A program made the position numbers and the translations under genes. A DNA stretch of 64,000 bases from NCBI GenBank assembly GCA_012932295.1, contig JAAONU010000010.1, positions 27,091,348 to 27,155,347 of the forward strand, read 5' to 3'. Positions 1 to 10,019 of the stretch are shown piece by piece (position 1 is the first letter of the stretch; every line of letters starts with the position of its first letter). Below the pieces are notes generated by a model, which was not told the origin of the DNA, did no database searches, and worked only from the letters and a program-made list of their open reading frames with translations. The stretch is from Cyclina sinensis. Its lineage: Eukaryota > Mollusca > Bivalvia > Venerida > Veneridae.

Positions 1-173
1 ACTCAAGAAGATTGTCATATGACACCTACCTTAAAGTATATCATGGCAATTGGGTGTTGAGGTTGTATGACTGTTGGTGTTGTGCATAATATTTGTGAAA
101 ATCTTGTCAGTTAACATGTATGTTAAAAACCTATTAGTTGATGGTTTCACATGTGTGTTAAGTAGTCAGTAGT

Positions 174-466
174 AACTTAGTACTGGCGTTTACAAAGAGC
201 TTTTTTTTTTCTATCTACCCTGGTTACATGGTTACAATGGTTACACACTACAAATTGAAATTAAAGCTGTGCATTCATACTGTTACGTAGTTACTACAGT
301 TACAATCAGTTACAACTTAGTTCTTGTGTTTACAAGAAAGCATTCTGTTCTATCTACATACCCTGGTTACGTGGTTACAATGGTTACACTGGTTACATGT
401 ACTAGTAATTGAAAATAAAAGCTGTGCATTCATACTATTACGTAGTTTCAATAGTTACAATCACAG
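174..466 (+). repeat. Two-copy diverged tandem duplication
   Basis: Copy 1 (174-313) and copy 2 (314-466) both run AACTTAG, a TTTACAA segment, CTATCTAC, then the triplicated-looking GGTTACATGGTTACAATGG, then AAAGCTGTGCATTCATACT and TTACGTAGTT. They differ by many substitutions and small indels, so the duplication is old. Inside each copy GGTTAC recurs at 6-9 bp spacing. Confidence 0.7.
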
Positions 467-554
467 GCGTGTTGAAATACTTAATAAATTGTGATTTGAT
501 AGACATTTTCTTAGTTCTTTTTGTGGAAGATTCTTCATCAAATAGTAACTTACA

Positions 555-640
555 AATGATATTGGCTATACTGGGAATCAAACCCGTACAGCAACAGTGC
601 CTATCCATGTAACTCTGAGCCACTACTGACTGTGCTACCA
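555..640 (-). mobile_element. tRNA-like SINE fragment
   Basis: Read on the minus strand, this segment has an A-box-like stretch (TGGCTCAGAGTTA) and a good B box (GGTTTGATTCC, plus-strand 574-584) at tRNA-like spacing. It does not fold as a functional tRNA and lacks a clean acceptor stem, so a tRNA-derived SINE head is the likeliest reading. Confidence 0.5.
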
Positions 641-748
641 AGGACAACCCAGAAATGGTTGCACGGCTAACCCTGATAAACTTGATCATCATAACATGAC
701 TTTTTTAACCAAATATTTGGAAAACAATACTGAGCTACTGTGATTTTC

Positions 749-790
749 AAATGATATTGCCCATACTGGGATTCGAACCCATACATGAAA
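749..790 (-). mobile_element. Second tRNA-like SINE fragment, truncated
   Basis: The minus strand reads GGTTCGAATCC (plus 769-779), a perfect Pol III B box. The adjacent bases (AAATGATATTG, then CATACTGGGA) match those beside the B box of the fragment at 555-640, so both are pieces of one SINE family. The A-box half is missing. Confidence 0.45.
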
Positions 791-973
791 AAACTTCAAA
801 GTTAAAATAATAGAATATAAGCATAAATTGGTATACTTTTAATTTTGCTGAGTTTATAATAGTTTGCATCTTTGTTTAAGCTGAACATGACAATTTTAAA
901 CATTAATTGATGCAAGACATTATTGGCTTCATGACATTACTGGATTACATCCTTGTGCCAAATTCCAGTATCA

Positions 974-990
974 AATATATATATATAACA
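974..990 (+). promoter_or_regulatory. TATA-rich stretch before the fusion gene
   Basis: An alternating TA run lies 12-28 bases before the first ATG at 1002. It could serve as a TATA element, but it is too close to leave a normal leader and such runs are common in this AT-rich DNA. Confidence 0.15.
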
Positions 991-1001
991 TATCTTGTAG
1001 T

Positions 1002-2861
1002 ATGCTGTCAGTACAAGCATCTTCTCATCAAGGAGAAAGTAGTTATGGATGGGCTGGTAAACAGTGCACTGTGATGAGCCTGGCAGCTATGGCTTATGCT
1101 ATGGAGAAAACACCATCACAATGGAATACAAAAGATTTAGATATAATTTTATCTGATGGGGACACTTTGTTTCAGACTTTGGGATATGAAACATGTTTAA
1201 TGATTTGTGAATTGCCTGTTAAAGTACATCAATACTTTTTGAAGATACTGTCTTCTTATCATGGTACAGTAGATCGCCAACAGACAGAAATGCCGTTTTA
1301 CAGCTTATATGATTCTCTTAAAGTACTTGACAAATTTTGCTTTTTGACAATTGATTGTTATACCATAGCGATTATTAGGTACAAAGAAGTATACTATGTA
1401 TTTGATTCACACAGCCGAAATGAATGTGGTATGCCTTGTGCAGATGGTAAAGCTGTTGTAACTGGTCATAGTTCATTACAAAATTTGATCTGTTTTATTC
1501 GTCATTTGAGTTCACACCTACCAAAACACAAGCAATGTTTTGAGGTCAGTCATGCTATGTTGACACAGATACGTGAAACAGATTATGATAGTGATAGCAG
1601 TGATTTTTCTGGTTTCACAAGCATAAGTGAGGGAGAATACACGTGTAGGTTGTTTCTAATAGAAGAAAATAAAAACAAGGTTCTTTCAGCAATACTAAAC
1701 GAATCTGATCCCATGACTGACATTCCCATTTCTGTTGCATCACCAAGTATGAGTTTCAGTGATACAGTAGACAGCATAGATAATTGTCTTTTGTCACATG
1801 CAAACACTAACAGAAATTTGGATGATGATGTTAATAAAAGTCAGAGGGAAAGCGGTACGAGTCAAAAAGTATGTGATGATATGAGTAGTGATATTCAAGG
1901 TACAGGTGATGTCGATAGTGGCAGTGGAGGTGGAGATGAAGACAGTAATGTTAATGTAGATAGGGGTAAATACGTAGGTGGTGAATTAAATATTGACAGA
2001 AGTATTGTAGACAGTGACAGTGGAGGTGAAGATGAAGACAGTAATGTTAATATAGATAGAGGTAAAGATGTAGATTGTGAATTAAATGTTGACAGGAGCA
2101 TTGTAGACAGTGGCAGTGTAGGTGGAGATGAAGACAGCAATGTTAATGTAGATAGGGGTAGAGACGTAGGTGGTGAATTAAATGTTGACAGGAGCATTGT
2201 AGACAGTGGCAGTGTAGGTGGAGATGAAGACAGCAATGTTAATGTAGATAGGGGTAGAGACGTAGGTTGTGAATTAAATGTTGACAGGAGTAGTGTAGAC
2301 AGTGGCAGTGGAGGTGGAGATGAAGACAGTAATGTTTATGTAGGTAGGGGTTACAATGTAGGTGGTGAATTAAATGTTGACAGGAGTAGTGTAGACAGTG
2401 GCAGTGGAGGTGGAGATGAAGACAGTAATGTTTATGTAGGTAGGGGTTACAATGTAGGTGGTGAATTAAATGTTGACAGGAGTAGTGTAGACAGTGGCAG
2501 TGGAGGTGGAGATGAAGACAGTAATGTTAATGTAGATAGGGGTAAATACGTAGGTGGTGAATTAAATATTGACAGAAGTATTGTAGACAGTGGCAGTGGA
2601 GGTGAAGATGGAGACAGTAATGTTAATGTAGATAGAGGTAAAGATGTAGATTGTGAATTAAATGTTGACAGGAGTAGTGTAGACAGTTGCAGTGGAGGTG
2701 GAGATGAAGACAGTAATGTTTATGTAGGTAGGGGTTACAATGTAGGTGGTGAATTAAATGTTGACAGGAGTAGTGTAGACAGTGGCAGTGGAGGTGGAGA
2801 TGAAGACAGCAATGTTAATGTAGATAGAGGTAAAGACATACGGTGGGGAATTAAATGTTGA
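1002..2861 (+). CDS. N-terminal part of fusion gene: UL36/C76-like cysteine protease domain plus acidic repeats
   Basis: 619 codons. Residues about 5-180 resemble the peptidase C76 (herpesvirus tegument deubiquitinase-like) fold found in many invertebrate mobile-element proteins. Q10 and C22 (in AGKQC) and a D135-S-H137 motif (in VFDSHSR) match the Gln, Cys and Asp-x-His layout of that active site. Such enzymes cleave ubiquitin chains or process polyproteins; which applies here is unknown. Residues about 190-300 are Ser/Asp-rich linker. From about residue 303 a 32-residue Gly/Asp/Ser repeat begins. The first ATG of the open stretch was taken as start; the frame is open upstream to about 900 without another ATG. 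The stop at 2859-2861 comes from one extra base at about 2838-2848, after which the other frame stays open into the ORF ending at 5556. No signal peptide or membrane segment is visible. Confidence 0.75.
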   Translation: MLSVQASSHQGESSYGWAGKQCTVMSLAAMAYAMEKTPSQWNTKDLDIILSDGDTLFQTLGYETCLMICELPVKVHQYFLKILSSYHGTVDRQQTEMPFYSLYDSLKVLDKFCFLTIDCYTIAIIRYKEVYYVFDSHSRNECGMPCADGKAVVTGHSSLQNLICFIRHLSSHLPKHKQCFEVSHAMLTQIRETDYDSDSSDFSGFTSISEGEYTCRLFLIEENKNKVLSAILNESDPMTDIPISVASPSMSFSDTVDSIDNCLLSHANTNRNLDDDVNKSQRESGTSQKVCDDMSSDIQGTGDVDSGSGGGDEDSNVNVDRGKYVGGELNIDRSIVDSDSGGEDEDSNVNIDRGKDVDCELNVDRSIVDSGSVGGDEDSNVNVDRGRDVGGELNVDRSIVDSGSVGGDEDSNVNVDRGRDVGCELNVDRSSVDSGSGGGDEDSNVYVGRGYNVGGELNVDRSSVDSGSGGGDEDSNVYVGRGYNVGGELNVDRSSVDSGSGGGDEDSNVNVDRGKYVGGELNIDRSIVDSGSGGEDGDSNVNVDRGKDVDCELNVDRSSVDSCSGGGDEDSNVYVGRGYNVGGELNVDRSSVDSGSGGGDEDSNVNVDRGKDIRWGIKC

Positions 2862-3450
2862 CAGGAGTATTGTAGACAATGGCAGTGGAGGTGAAGATGA
2901 CGACAGCAATGTTAATGTAGATAGGGGTAAAGATGTAAGTGGTGAATTAAATATTGACAGGAGTATTGTAGACAATTACTGTGGAGGTGAAGATGAAGAC
3001 AGTAATGTTAATGTAGATAGAGGTAAAGATGTAGGTGGTGAATTAAATGTTGACAGGAGCATTGTAGACAGTGGCAGTGGAGGTGGAGATGAAGACAGCA
3101 ATGTTAATGCAGATAGGGGTAGAGACGTAGGTGGTGAATTAAATGTTGACAGGAGTAGTGTAGACAGTGGAGGTGGAGATGGAGACAGCAATGTTAATAT
3201 AGATAGGAGTAAAGACGTAGGTGGTGAATTAAATATTGACAGGAGTATTGCAGACAGTGGCAGTGGAGGTGGAGATGAAGACAGCAATGTTTATGTAGGT
3301 AGGGGTTACAATGAAGGTGGTGAATTAAATGTTGACAGGAGTAGTGTAGACAGTGGCAGTGGAGGTGGAGATGAAGACAGTTATGTTTATATAGATAGGG
3401 GTAACAATGTAGGTGGTAAATTAAATGTTGACAGGAGTAGTGGATTAGGT
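1909..3450 (+). repeat. In-frame 96-bp coding minisatellite, about 16 units
   Basis: Each 96-bp unit encodes 32 residues starting with forms of VDSGSGGGDEDSNVNVDRG and ending GGELNVDRS plus two. Units differ by few bases, with alternating subtypes (NVNVDRG versus NVYVGRG), which implies recent expansion or conversion. One unit near 3160-3180 lacks two codons without breaking frame. One unit at 2838-2848 has a single extra base that does break frame. The product is very acidic and probably disordered, a spacer between the protease-like and transposase-like halves. Proline/serine/leucine-rich open frames on the other strand are artefacts of this repeat. Confidence 0.9.
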
Positions 3451-3639
3451 GGTGAAGGTGAAGTAGAAGTTAATGGGGGTATAGAAAATATAGAACTTGA
3501 TATCTGTATTTCTGAAGATAATTTACAGAAACTGAATGACTCTGCAACATTTCTGCAGGAAATAGATTTACAAGCTTTAGAAGCCAGTGTAGATAGTGAC
3601 AGTGGCAGTGACACTATTGATTATTTTTCTTCAGAAAGC

Positions 3640-5556
3640 ATGTCTGAATATGAAGAAAATGTTCCACTTACTTTGTTGGTGAAAAAAAGTCAAAGGTTTC
3701 AAAATAGGCGAGGTAACAAACATTTTTCTGAACAAGTTAACCTCACTAATGCAGCCACTATTGGAGAAAAAGGTAAGAGTGAACATGTCAAGGAGATGCA
3801 GAGAAGCAGAAAGCGGGTAAGAAATGAATTAGAATGGAAAAGAAATATAGCTAAGAGAAGGAGAAATGAAGGAAAGAGTTATGTTAACAAACATGGTCAG
3901 GTAAGACAACAGAGACAAATGAAACCAGGCTGCGGGCCAACTTGCCGTTTTAAATGCCATGAAAAGTTTAACAAGGCTCAAAGAGAACAGATATTCTACT
4001 CATACTGGCAACTTGGTTGCGTAAATAGGCAGAGACAATTTTTGATGAAATTTTGCAACAAAACACTTAAAACACGTGGCCAGGAAAAGGTAAGCTCAAG
4101 ACGCCAATACTCGTATAAATATTTCCTTCCGATTCTTCAAGATAAGTCATCAAAACGGGTATGTAAACTGTTCTTCCTTGATACCCTTGATATTTCCCAC
4201 CAAGTTATATTTAATGCATATGACAAGACTGAGCTACCTGGAGTTGCAGGCAAAGATGGCAGAGGGTTGTCTCAGGGTAGCAGGTCAAACAAGACACCTG
4301 AGCATGTGATAAATGCTGTGCGTAAACACACAGAGTCATTTCCCACTATCGAATCCCATTATTGCCGGAAAGATAGTGGAAAGCAGTATATTGACAGCAC
4401 ACTAAATTTGAAAAAAATGTATGAACTTTACTGCCAATATTGTGATCTCCATGGTTATACAAAGGTACAGATACACACATATAGGAAAGTTTTTAACACA
4501 GAATACAATGTTAGCTTCTACAAGCCTATCAAAGATCGGTGTGATCTGTGTCTATCTTTCAAAAATGCAAGTCAAGAGGAAAAAGGTAAGCTTTTACCAG
4601 AATATACAGTACATCTTAGAAATAAAACAAAAACAATGGAAAACAAACAGCTAGACAAAGACAAAGCAAAACAAGATGACACAATGACAGTGGCCTGCTT
4701 TGATCTTGAAGAAGTACTTCTTACACCAAAAGGGTTTGCATCATCTTTTTATTATAAACGAAGATTAAATACTTACAACTTTACAATTTACAATCTTGGG
4801 AATTCAGATGGTTATTCATATATTTGGAATGAGAGTATTGCTGGAAGAGGTTCATGCGAAATTGCATCTTGTGTGTATCAATTTATAAAAGAAAAGAGTG
4901 CAAAGGGTTGTAAAAAGTTTATTTTTTATTCAGACAACTGTTTTTCACAAAACAAAAATAGGCAGTATATTTCAATGTTATGGTATGCACTGAACAAGTT
5001 TGACCTGTCATCCATTGAGCATAAGTACCTTGAAAAAGGTCATACTTTTAATGAAAATGACAGTGTTCATTCAGCAATAGAATGTGCTTCTCGCAACCTA
5101 ACAATATATTCAACATCACAATGGGCAACTGTAATACAGTCTGCCAGACGTAGACAGCCATACTTAGTTCGTGAAATGTCATTACCTGATTTCAAAAATT
5201 TCAAGTCTGTTAGTGAATGTTTGAAAAATCATGACTTGAGTGATGCAAGAGAAAAGGTGTACATTAGTGACATAAGGTGTCTGAAGTTTGTTGCTGAAGA
5301 ACCTAACAAATACTTTTTCAAGTATGACTATGACACAACTGAGTTTTCTGTTGTGAACCTTTTTACTCGAGTTCGAAGAACCAATGACAGTATACCAAAC
5401 CCAAAGCAAATGCCTCTTCTGCAACTTAGAGAGAATCTTATCCCAATCAGTGCAGAAAAGTATAATGATCTGATTGCTTTGTGTGTTGGTGATATTATTC
5501 CAAAAGCTCACCATGTTTTTTTTGCATTACTGCCACATGAGGGCGACTGTTACTAA
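3640..5556 (+). CDS. C-terminal part of fusion gene: DDE-like (RNase H fold) transposase-family protein
   Basis: 638 codons from the first in-frame ATG, but the frame is open without a stop from about 2842, through the last repeats, so this is the continuation of the gene at 1002. A basic segment (residues about 55-95) is followed by a Cys motif (CGPTCRFKCHEKF), conserved blocks around YFLPILQD, ESHYCRKDSGK and PIKDRCDLC, then a catalytic-looking core. Candidate acidic residues are the Asp in ACFDLEEVL, the Asp in FYSDNCFSQNKNR and the Glu in VHSAIE, with an HK..L..GH spacing block. This layout occurs in a widespread, poorly characterised animal protein family that I recall under a DUF label (possibly DUF7869; unverified). 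The DDE assignment is inference. An ATTAAA at 5802 could be the polyadenylation signal. Confidence 0.7.
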   Translation: MSEYEENVPLTLLVKKSQRFQNRRGNKHFSEQVNLTNAATIGEKGKSEHVKEMQRSRKRVRNELEWKRNIAKRRRNEGKSYVNKHGQVRQQRQMKPGCGPTCRFKCHEKFNKAQREQIFYSYWQLGCVNRQRQFLMKFCNKTLKTRGQEKVSSRRQYSYKYFLPILQDKSSKRVCKLFFLDTLDISHQVIFNAYDKTELPGVAGKDGRGLSQGSRSNKTPEHVINAVRKHTESFPTIESHYCRKDSGKQYIDSTLNLKKMYELYCQYCDLHGYTKVQIHTYRKVFNTEYNVSFYKPIKDRCDLCLSFKNASQEEKGKLLPEYTVHLRNKTKTMENKQLDKDKAKQDDTMTVACFDLEEVLLTPKGFASSFYYKRRLNTYNFTIYNLGNSDGYSYIWNESIAGRGSCEIASCVYQFIKEKSAKGCKKFIFYSDNCFSQNKNRQYISMLWYALNKFDLSSIEHKYLEKGHTFNENDSVHSAIECASRNLTIYSTSQWATVIQSARRRQPYLVREMSLPDFKNFKSVSECLKNHDLSDAREKVYISDIRCLKFVAEEPNKYFFKYDYDTTEFSVVNLFTRVRRTNDSIPNPKQMPLLQLRENLIPISAEKYNDLIALCVGDIIPKAHHVFFALLPHEGDCY

Positions 5557-6553
5557 TCAACTTATTTATCATGAATTCATATTTTTATTGGGTGTGACAT
5601 TGAACTTTCTTCACAGTTTGATAACTGACTGTGGATGATATTTTGACTGTTTAACACTACTGAAGGAATTTTATGAAAATTCTTCATTGTTGTGTGAGAA
5701 ATTGGTGTTGAGCTTTTTAGTATAAAGAATAGTGCTTTAAAATGTAGTTTGAACTGTGGAGTGTAAGATACACTTGTTAATATATCATGTTTTACCATTC
5801 AGTATTAAAGTGTTATATGCATCAAGTGTACAGATTTATTTGCAAAATGATTATGGTGCTGAACACTGAACTGTTGTTACCTCACAATATTCATTAAAAT
5901 ACAAGATGCAGGTGAATAAGATTCATACTTATCACATTGCTCTTCTATGTCTCTAAAGCATGTTTTTAAGGTGAATTGGGTTTTACCGCTTAATTACATT
6001 GTGATCAGGGCCAGATGCAATATTTCCAGAAAGGGGGTTCTTTTGAGACAGTCTTAAGGTAGTTACCTGATAATTTCCAACTGTCTGGCCAATATCCCTA
6101 AGAACATTAAATATTACTGCTCAAAAAGGGGGTTCGAGCAACCCCAGTGAATTCCCTCTGGATCCACCATTGGTCATGCACTGTTCATGTGACGTCCCAA
6201 CGATATGCTAATCTAGAAAAAGGTAAGGTTGGTAGCAACCTTTTAAAGTAAATGGGGAATTCAATTCAAAGTTATAATTATCATGCTAGTGGTCAGGATA
6301 AGCCAAGGCATATCACATTCATTATTTAATTCTAATCTGTATCATTCTGTGCTTATATTATACCTGTTTTTAAAATCTATTTTTAATGCTCAATCAAAGA
6401 AATATTCCATCCTGTACCAGAGGCCTTTTAACTGTTTAAACATTTATGTTGTACCTAAATATAGTACTAGATTCATTTTTGTAAATGAATATCACATAAA
6501 ACATTTTTGGTCACAAGTAAACGTAACGGGCATATAAAATATAAATGAGCTGG
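5557..6553. other. Noncoding 3' flank
   Basis: I see no supported gene. ATTAAA at about 5802 may end the upstream transcript. A stretch at 6000-6170 (AAAGGGGGTTC twice, GGATCCACCATTGGTC) looks like a fragment of a dispersed repeat. I could not find terminal inverted repeats bracketing the fusion gene. Confidence 0.4.
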
Positions 6554-6787
6554 GCCATGCAAAAATGTGTCTTCGGGAAGATGATGTTGTCATTTCATGA
6601 AATGACATCATAAAGATGAGCAGATGACATTGATAACATTAAGTGATAAACAATATCAATTATTGTGAAAATCTGTAGCAATATCACCCTATAGTAATGG
6701 GAAAACAAAGAAGAATTGCAAGAAATGGAGAATATTTCAACAACTAAAAATGTCACAAATATCACCGAAGACACATTTTCACATGGC
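6554..6787. mobile_element. Short foldback element (MITE-like)
   Basis: Arms 6554-6576 and 6765-6787 are inverted copies matching at 21 of 23 positions (GCCATGCAAAAATGTGTCTT is the start of the left arm). Just inside the left arm lies a perfect 18-bp palindrome, GTCATTTCATGAAATGAC (6589-6606). There is no coding capacity. Clear target duplications were not found. Confidence 0.55.
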
Positions 6788-9700
6788 ATGCCTAAATTGA
6801 TAATGTCACACTTGGCAGAAAATGATAATGACTTATATTTACAAAGAGTTAACTGAGTTTTCAACTGATTGATCTGTGCATTTTAAAATATTGTTACGGT
6901 AAGTTGTATTGCAACTGCATTCTGACAAATAAAGAATACTTCTTACCAAGTTGGTTATTCAGTTTATGCATTGTTCTCGTGTTTCAATTGTGCAAAACTG
7001 CCATTCAAAGAAACACAATCTACACATTGTCCTTTATATATTACATAAATTTGCTTCAATGTAGTGGTCTGTTTTGGGTATACAATAATTAATAACATGA
7101 TGGTAAAAAAAGAACATGGTACAGGTTTGAGACATTCAAGCCTATATGCCATATTCGACGCGTCAATTTAGATGGAGGATCATGATCTAGATGCTGGTTT
7201 GTTATATTTAACTTAGTAATAAACATTTATATTTTATTGCAGTAGTGATATACAACATGTACATTTTCCTGTTCAATAAAAATTAAAGAAAAAAAAATGG
7301 AACCTTTTTGCAAACAAAGATGTAAACCATTTACAACAACTTTAAGTGCGAAACAGTTCTAAGTGACATGGTATTAATTTTATATTCACATATTTATTTT
7401 GTATAACAACATTACAAAACCAGTAAAAATAAAACCTTAAAATATGTGATTCTATATTATTGCAAATGTCAGTTACAACCTTTTCGCATTTAACATTATT
7501 TTGAAAATTTGCAAATATTGAGCGCGAAACTGTTCTAAGTGACATTTTTACAAATATCTTTTTTCATTTGAATATCTGCTAGAATTGAAGTAATAATATG
7601 TAACAAATGATGCAGTTTTCTATATAATTTAATAGAATTATCATTTTATATTTAGAGTTTTAAAAATGAGACAGTTTTTTGCTTGTCCTGTGAAATTACT
7701 TGAAATGCAGATAGAACCTTTTCGCTTTCACCCCTCGACTAGCTCTTTGGGCTTTTTAGCATCAAAGTCCACTGGTCTGAAACTTAATTCACTAGCCCGA
7801 AGCAAAATTTGATAAATAAACCAGTGCAGGTTATCTGCAAACTTTTCAAGATTATACACCCTTGCTGTTTAGCCGAATTTTCCTTTTTTGTTGTGCATAT
7901 TCTCTCTGGTGTGAGTATAAAGCTTTTAGGAAAGAAAATTTCATTACCAGTGGTGTCTTTATCATTATCATTACTGTGATACTTTTATTAAAAGATCAAC
8001 CTAAAAAATCTAGGACCAATTTGAAAATAACTTTGCACACATTTTAGAAGTGCAAATCAGTCTATTAACAAAAATTGGTCTGAAAATATTTCAATCTTCA
8101 ACATCTACAAGACTCTGACATATACAGTGCACTTATATCAAAACTTGTTTCAATGCCTTTTGCTTTTTCACAAAAACTATGAAAAAAGCTTCTGGAAATA
8201 AACAGAAAATATTGTCAGTTTAAGCAATGCCACTATAGAAGAGATCGTGTTTGCAAACATTGCATTATCTTTTCATCTGATAAGACACAAGTCGGGTGGG
8301 CAGATGCCGATAGGCTGTATTTTTATGCTATCGGTAGTGTTTTTCTATCGGTCATAAGTTTGTTTATATTACAAATATTTATAAAAGCTTTGTATCAGAG
8401 TCAATATATATTCAGTGTTTTTTTCCCTTCTTTAGACGGGTCCGGTAAACGGACCCGTTCCCAATCACCACCGGACCCATCCCAATTCTAAAACAGACCT
8501 GTACCAATTTGATCAGAATTGCCTTTTTTCCAATTTACTTTTGAAATATAAAGCACTTTAGTCCGAAACATTAAAATTTAGAGCACTTTAGTCCGTAACA
8601 ACCTAACAGTCACAATCTCTAACTCAAATTTTACTCCCGATAACGGCATTCTTCACGTGCTATGTAATCGAATAATTCTGAGAACAAATAAGTTGACTGG
8701 TTTGCCTAATAAATACTATAAACACCTGGCGGTGGAACAGAAAATAAAACCATTCAATTAACCAGAAATCAGTCAAACCGAAACTAAGAGCTATAACAGC
8801 AAATACAATCGGAAAAAAAATAAAAACAGAAAGTGGCTCTTCAACTTGTATACGTCTTACCGATTTCAGATTCTTGCCGATACCGAACCATAATCCTAAT
8901 AAAGTAGATAAAATAATTCGATTTTCGGTCGGTAAGTTAACAAGCAGTTTACTGCCAAACAGGTAATTTTTGAGCCAGAGAACACAAAGTCTACATGTAT
9001 AACATCACTCCTATTTTTACTTTGTTGTAATAATCATTTTAGCTTGAACAACTACTACTACTACTAACAAGTACTGTAATTTCATGTGAAATGCTGAATA
9101 GAAGCAACATTCCTGTTAGAATATTGATCCCTTATTGTATCAAATGTGATTTAAGTTTATTTTCACATTCTTGTGTGCATAAACATATGTAAAAAAAATC
9201 ACAAAGTTAACATAGGTTATAAAAGAAAGCAGAATGATTCACAAGATTAGCAAATAATAAATTTTAATAGTAATTTGTTCACCTTATAATTATATAATTC
9301 CCAGTTTGCCTTATTTCGCGACACCAAAATTCCCAATTTGGCACTTTTCACGACTCGAAAATTTCCAATATGACCGATACAGGACCCGTTCCCAATTAGG
9401 TGAAAAAAATCGCTGATATATTTTTTTTGCAACAAAACAGATGTCAAAATTGTGAAAATAAAATAACTTCATTACAGTTCATTGAGATATGAGTACAGGT
9501 CCATAAAGGTGTCTACTGTGCAAACTAGATGACCCTTAATTGCCACTATATAGTTCAGCACTAATTTTATAAATGAGATAGGTCTTTTGGATTTCCTTGA
9601 TGTAACATTTTTATCTTCTAGTCTGATATTTTACAATTGATCCTAAAATATAATATGAATGATTTTGAAACGTTAGATAGACCCTGAAGTTATACTAAAA

Positions 9701-9811
9701 AAGTATTTGTCGGAAAATGATATTGTATTTTCTTTTTATTGCGTTTTACACTTTGTGTCATTTTTAACTGGTCAGAATAGAATAACAAGTTGTTACTGTT
9801 GTTGCATTAAT
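6788..9811. other. Noncoding, relic repeats only
   Basis: No ORF has domain support. Direct repeats of GCGAAACNGTTCTAAGTGACA occur at about 7349 and 7523, and AACCTTTTCGC recurs at about 7478 and 7714. At 8440-8510 and 9290-9410, motifs such as GGACCCGTTCCCAATT recur on both sides of about 900 bp, and GCCGATA-type motifs occur at 8306-8350 and 8858-8945. These look like subterminal repeats of decayed DNA elements, but I could not define boundaries. Confidence 0.35.
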
Positions 9812-10019
9812 ACTAGATGGGTGTTCAGCTGAAGACTTCGGTACTCTATTAGAATTACTAACAAAAGCCACCGCAAGCGGGGTCCACGCTCGTCTTTTTT
9901 TTCTTTTTCCAAAGGCAAACACATCAGAGGAAGCACATTGTGGTGAAGGGATTTTAAATGAAACAAAAATGTAATTATCAAATTCATACAAAACAAAGTT
10001 ACAGCCAATTTTAGCAACA

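Larger units (their letters stand above)
1..1001. other. Upstream noncoding region of the fusion gene
   Basis: No coding region is convincing here. It holds a diverged tandem duplication (174-466), two tRNA-like SINE fragments (555-640 and 749-790) and an AT-rich stretch just before the first ATG of the downstream gene. The frame of the gene at 1002 is open back to about 900 but contains no earlier ATG. Positions 1-173 show nothing I recognise. Confidence 0.6.

Noticed and set aside
555..640. Functional tRNA gene on the minus strand
   Set aside because: There is a good B box but no acceptor stem pairing and no plausible anticodon arm; SINE fragment is the better reading.
1895..3614. Several minus-strand Leu/Ser/Pro-rich frames (SSSPPTLPLSTMLLSTFNS-like)
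   Set aside because: They are the antisense of the 96-bp coding repeat; the plus-strand frame carries recognisable domains on both sides, and the antisense frames carry none.
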